Source: Flavobacterium sp. (GTDB taxonomy: Bacteria > Bacteroidota > Bacteroidia > Flavobacteriales > Flavobacteriaceae). From it: DNA of 47,806 nucleotides. The notes below the pieces were generated by a model. It did no database searches. It was not told the DNA's origin and saw nothing but the letters and a program-made list of their open reading frames with translations. This document shows positions 45,056 through 47,806 of the stretch, in pieces; position 1 is the stretch's first letter; each line of letters opens with the position of its first letter. Position numbers and translations under genes: made by a program. The stretch is taken from contig NZ_JAPZUB010000069.1 in the NCBI RefSeq assembly GCF_027533505.1, forward strand, positions 1 to 47,806, given 5' to 3'.

Positions 45056-45140
45056 GAGGTGGTGGAGAAAATTGCATGCAAGAACAATAAAAATTAAAAA
45101 CCAGCATTATTGATTTATATCATCCCAATCAATTGAAGTT

Positions 45141-45602
45141 ATGAACTATTTTTCGCTAGCGCTATTGTTTTTTTCGGGTTTCACCTGTATCGCACAAACA
45201 TTTCAAAAAAAGCGGGATCCTATTTACCGTACGGATTTTGAAACAGTACTAGTAGCTGCATCCAGTACAATCACTGTTTCCCGCTACAAGTCCCCTTCTG
45301 AATTAGAGTACACCTTGCAGGTACAAACTCAAAACAGTTCGTGTGGCAGTCAATCCGGCCTTCGTTTGGTACTTTTGAATGGTGAGCAAATTACACTTCC
45401 CGACAATCCTGTGCGATGCGACGCTTTACGTTCGCATCAATTTCAATTATCGAGTTCGTTTGTATTAACGCCTCAACTTTTACAAAAGCTTACACAACAG
45501 GATATTGCGTATTTTGTAATTGGAGATGTTACCGTTCCCGTACAGTATAAAGAAGAGGGTGAAAACATCCCCCAATTATTGATGACCGTGATTAGTGACT
45601 AG
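45141..45602 (+). CDS. Small exported protein of unknown function
   Basis: The 153-residue protein has a signal peptide (about 1-19, ending TCIAQ) and a beta-rich remainder containing two cysteines (in SSCGSQSG and PVRCDALRS) that could form a disulfide. No family is recognised. It is the last gene before the AT-rich cassette. Confidence 0.65.
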   Translation: MNYFSLALLFFSGFTCIAQTFQKKRDPIYRTDFETVLVAASSTITVSRYKSPSELEYTLQVQTQNSSCGSQSGLRLVLLNGEQITLPDNPVRCDALRSHQFQLSSSFVLTPQLLQKLTQQDIAYFVIGDVTVPVQYKEEGENIPQLLMTVISD

Positions 45603-45624
45603 TACAGGGCTTTGAAACTACTAA

Positions 45625-45632
45625 GTTGTGTG
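45625..45632. repeat. Left-boundary GTTGTGTG motif of the ATPase cassette
   Basis: GTTGTGTG followed by CGGGGG. The inverse CACACAAC stands at 47669-47676 beyond the second gene. Similar GTTATGTG at 45783-45790. Confidence 0.45.
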
Positions 45633-45726
45633 CGGGGGAACCTGGCAAAGACTGCGGTTAAATACGGCTATGATTATTGGAGGATTTGTAAAAAAAAAAC
45701 CTACTTTTATACAACCCTAAGAAATC

Positions 45727-45753
45727 AGGCATATACACCCAATGGGTTTGCCT
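45727..45753. other. Imperfect hairpin upstream of the ATPase gene
   Basis: Arms AGGCA/TGCCT and ACCC/GGGT with an asymmetric internal loop and AAT at the tip, in the leader/boundary zone. The rest of 45603-45861 (259 bp) holds no gene. Confidence 0.4.
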
Positions 45754-45834
45754 AAGTCTGAATGCTTCAGGGGTATAAACGAGTTATGTGTAAGCTTATT
45801 TGACAACAAACACCAGTAAACATCACAGAATTTA

Positions 45835-45842
45835 TATCTTTG
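45835..45842 (+). promoter_or_regulatory. Candidate -7 element of the ATPase-nuclease operon (TATCTTTG)
   Basis: Exact TAnnTTTG, 19 bp before ATG 45862. The nearest upstream TTTG (45799-45802) is 32 bp away, too far for the consensus. Confidence 0.4.
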
Positions 45843-45861
45843 TACATTGAATATTAAGATA

Positions 45862-47094
45862 ATGAATCGAATAGAAATAAAAAATATTGGACCCATAAAA
45901 GAAGTTGATATTGAGCTAAACAAAATCAATGTCTTAATGGGACCTCAAAGTAGCGGAAAAAGTACGATTGCAAAAATTATCAGTTTTTGCCAATGGGCTG
46001 AAAAAAGATACTTGCTTGACGGTGAATTTAAATATGATGTAAGGGAACAATTATTAGATTTTCACAGACTTAGTGACAACTATTTTTATGACAACTCTTC
46101 TTTTACGTATGAAACAGACTTCATTATAATTACATACAAAGGAAGGAAACTAAAGAGGAGTATTCGTAAAAAGCAAACTTCAAAAATTTATAAAAAGACA
46201 AAAAATATTTACATACCGTCAGAACGAAACTTTGTATCAGTTATACCAAACTTATCGAAATACAAAGAAACGAATGATAACATAATGAGTTTTGTTTATG
46301 ATTGGTTTACTGCAAAAAGAATCTTCAACAATAATAATCTTCTTCCAGTATTAAATTTGGGAATTCAATTTTACAACAAGTCTGAAAATGATAATGATAT
46401 ATTGCTTTTAGACAACAAAAGAGAAATTTTACTACGTGAGGGCTCAAGCGGTTTGCAATCAATAATTCCATTGATAGTAATTATCGAACATCTAACAAAC
46501 TATATCTATAAAAACAATATTTCAAACTCTGTTGAGGAAAAAGACTCTTTAAAGAACTTCTTACTGAAAAACATTACTGAAATTTTAGACTTGTCGAAAT
46601 ATAAAGACATAGAAAATATTAAGTTAGACGAAAAAGATATGAAAAAGCTACTTTTCTCGTATCAACGTGCTAAATATTTAGAATCATACAATTCGACAAA
46701 TTTCATTATAGAAGAACCTGAACAAAATTTATTTCCTTCAACACAGAGGGAACTCATAAATTATTTGTTCAATAAAATGAATGAAGAAAGGAATCATTCC
46801 TTGCTCTTAACAACTCACAGCCCATATATCCTTTACTCAATAAACAATTGCCTAATGGGTTTTAATATAAAGGATAAAATTGGCAAAAATGAAGAAACTG
46901 ACATCATAAATAAAGAGTCTTGGATAAACCCTGATTTGGTCTCTATTTGGCAAGTACAAAACGGAAAAGTTGTTTCTGTAAAAGATATTACAACAAAAAC
47001 GGTAACTAAACATTATTTCAATGAGATTACCAAAGACATAATGGATGAGTATTTTGAAATGTTAGGTTACTACGATTATGATTCAAAGAATTAA
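45862..47094 (+). CDS. AAA/ABC-type ATPase of the AAA_15/OLD-like group
   Basis: The 410-residue protein has Walker A GPQSSGKST (27-35), an ABC-like signature EGSSGLQS (193-200), Walker B FIIEEPEQNLFP (281-292) and a switch histidine H319 in TTHSPYIL. This is the SMC/RecF/OLD-type ATPase found as the sensor or motor of several two-gene anti-phage systems, where it is paired with a nuclease or other effector. Its C terminus overlaps the next gene by 17 bp. Codons are AT-rich with frequent AGA/AGG for arginine, unlike the neighbouring core genes, suggesting horizontal gain. No C-terminal TOPRIM domain is seen, so it is not a full OLD nuclease. Confidence 0.88.
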   Translation: MNRIEIKNIGPIKEVDIELNKINVLMGPQSSGKSTIAKIISFCQWAEKRYLLDGEFKYDVREQLLDFHRLSDNYFYDNSSFTYETDFIIITYKGRKLKRSIRKKQTSKIYKKTKNIYIPSERNFVSVIPNLSKYKETNDNIMSFVYDWFTAKRIFNNNNLLPVLNLGIQFYNKSENDNDILLLDNKREILLREGSSGLQSIIPLIVIIEHLTNYIYKNNISNSVEEKDSLKNFLLKNITEILDLSKYKDIENIKLDEKDMKKLLFSYQRAKYLESYNSTNFIIEEPEQNLFPSTQRELINYLFNKMNEERNHSLLLTTHSPYILYSINNCLMGFNIKDKIGKNEETDIINKESWINPDLVSIWQVQNGKVVSVKDITTKTVTKHYFNEITKDIMDEYFEMLGYYDYDSKN

Positions 47095-47662
47095 TGAAAT
47101 TATTGCTGGACAAAGCAATGGCACAATTGACGCTGAAAATATATATGTAATTGACTATAAAAATATCAACGGTGGAGAAGTTGAAATATTAGAAAATCAG
47201 CCAGAACATGATTGCGTTCATTTGACAAATGAGAAAAAAGTGAATGTTCATTATGTTGCGTTTAAAGAAAACGCTTTAAAAGTAAAGACTCCAGAAGGTC
47301 AAGTAAAGCAATGTGAGTGTGTATTGTTTCCTACATCTTTGAACGCTGACGATTGGGTTCTTTTTATTGAGACAAAATACACATCAAATCTAAAAACAGC
47401 ATTGGACGAAAAGGTTGACTATCCTAACACTATGATAGCTCAAATAATAAGCACAGTAAGTTATTTTCGTGACAATGGTATTTTGCCGCCAGACAAAAAA
47501 GTTTTCGCAATTGTTTCATTTCCTAAATTAATTGAAGCATTTAGTGAGGCTTTCTTCACTAGAAGCAATTTGACAAGAGAAGAAATATCAATAAGGCATA
47601 AAATTTTACTTAGCCCGACTAATGAGGGAATTATTAAATCGCAAACTAGAATAAAGATATAA
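47078..47662 (+). CDS. Small protein with possible PD-(D/E)XK nuclease core
   Basis: The 194-residue protein starts at ATG 47078, inside the ATPase gene, so the two are translationally coupled. It has a strand-turn-strand region CECVLFP (E80 region) followed by DDWVLFIETKYT, where E98-x-K100 fits the ExK half of a PD-(D/E)XK active site and E80 or D91/D92 could be the other acid. A helix with MIAQIISTVSYF follows. That motif set is weak, so nuclease activity is a hypothesis. No better family is recognised. AT-rich codons match the ATPase gene. Confidence 0.65.
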   Translation: MIQRINEIIAGQSNGTIDAENIYVIDYKNINGGEVEILENQPEHDCVHLTNEKKVNVHYVAFKENALKVKTPEGQVKQCECVLFPTSLNADDWVLFIETKYTSNLKTALDEKVDYPNTMIAQIISTVSYFRDNGILPPDKKVFAIVSFPKLIEAFSEAFFTRSNLTREEISIRHKILLSPTNEGIIKSQTRIKI

Positions 47663-47668
47663 AGCCTA

Positions 47669-47690
47669 CACACAACAGCGGTAACTGTTG
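47669..47690. repeat. Right-boundary motif and hairpin of the ATPase cassette
   Basis: CACACAAC (47669-47676), inverse of the left GTTGTGTG, is merged with a hairpin CAACAG-CGGTAA-CTGTTG (47673-47690), followed by GCACAACCC. Confidence 0.45.
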
Positions 47691-47736
47691 CACAACCCAT
47701 TCAAAATAAAATTTTTCAAAATAATTCGTAAAAAAC

Positions 47737-47784
47737 AACCTCGTTTAAGCTCCCGAAACTTCGGGATAAGCGAGGTTTATTTTT
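47737..47784. terminator. Compound intrinsic terminator at the right edge
   Basis: Outer arms AACCTCG (47737-47743) and CGAGGTT (47771-47777) enclose an inner TCCCGAA-AC-TTCGGGA hairpin, followed by T-rich sequence. It probably ends the two-gene transcript. Confidence 0.8.
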
Positions 47785-47806
47785 TAGTTGTAGTCCAAAA
47801 CTCCAA

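Larger units (their letters stand above)
44482..45140. other. 659-bp gene-free region of repeats
   Basis: No gene is supported here. In order it holds a heptad-type stretch (44579-44611), a second heptad array (44706-44754), three 57-bp tandem repeats (44748-44918), and an inverted repeat (44964-45055). One 71-residue frame at 44875-45090 crosses the third repeat and the inverted repeat and is judged not to be a gene. Confidence 0.75.

Noticed and set aside
44875..45090. 71-residue frame running from the third 57-bp repeat through the inverted repeat
   Set aside because: It exists only because one substitution in copy 3 removed a stop, and it then runs through structured repeat DNA. The composition is not like a protein (SLCSFLSDL, then GGGGENCMQEQ).
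44482..45140. The three tandem repeats considered as a CRISPR array
   Set aside because: The 57-bp copies abut each other with no spacers and no cas genes are near.
45862..47094. OLD-family nuclease
   Set aside because: Only the ATPase part is present; no TOPRIM domain follows in this protein.

Overview
The window reads as a chromosomal segment of a Bacteroidota bacterium of the class Flavobacteriia, probably Flavobacterium or a close relative. The evidence is the type IX secretion regulator PorX, a TonB-linked outer-membrane receptor with a carboxypeptidase-like N-terminal domain, a phosphate-selective porin, a short MenE, and a small membrane protein of a flavobacterial family. Start sites are also preceded many times by the Bacteroidota -7 promoter element TAnnTTTG, with little use of Shine-Dalgarno sites. 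Core genes look moderately AT-rich. No rRNA, tRNA, CRISPR array, insertion sequence or prophage was seen.

Layout. A truncated reading frame runs off the left edge (1-129). Positions 266-10541 hold a serine hydrolase, porX-tsaE-ald, a small anchored protein, a cysteine-synthase-like enzyme, an oligopeptidase B, a YbaB-type nucleoid protein, a TauE/SafE permease and a threonine aldolase. prfB follows (10590-11685) and is split by the classical +1 programmed frameshift. Positions 11723-15808 form a minus-strand phosphate-uptake locus (DUF47 protein, PiT transporter, OprO/P-type porin, dienelactone hydrolase) with a perfect palindrome over its promoter. Positions 15976-36841 carry an acyl-CoA carboxylase beta subunit, an SPFH lipoprotein, a fused RluA pseudouridine synthase, an M1 peptidase, a CPBP protease-menE pair, an ArsC-like protein, a TonB-type receptor, CorA, hutI and hutG around a coiled-coil protein, a DEAD-box helicase, a TPR hybrid histidine kinase and EttA. 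Positions 37046-44481 carry holA, a lone HsdR-N-like nuclease fold, a glycosyltransferase, an OmpA lipoprotein, a YciO-like protein, a UvrD/PcrA helicase and an anchored protein of unknown function.

The right end differs in character. From about 36.8 kb the spaces between genes contain arrays of 7-bp repeats. A 659-bp gene-free stretch (44482-45140) combines a heptad array, three 57-bp tandem repeats and a GC-richer inverted repeat. After a small secreted protein comes an AT-rich two-gene cassette (about 45625-47690): an ABC/OLD-like AAA ATPase overlapping a small protein with a possible PD-(D/E)XK nuclease core. Arginine codon use differs from the neighbours (many AGA/AGG), GTTGTGTG motifs lie inverted at both ends, and a strong terminator follows. 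This pair is the best candidate for an undescribed system, most plausibly an anti-phage ATPase-nuclease module, but that function is inferred.

How the genes work together. HutI and HutG supply the last two steps of histidine degradation (HutH and HutU are not here). The porin, PiT and DUF47 proteins move phosphate across the outer and inner membranes. PorX would control secretion of type IX cargo, though no other secretion gene is present. TsaE belongs to tRNA t6A synthesis; the YciO-like protein is a relative of that pathway's TsaC but may not replace it.
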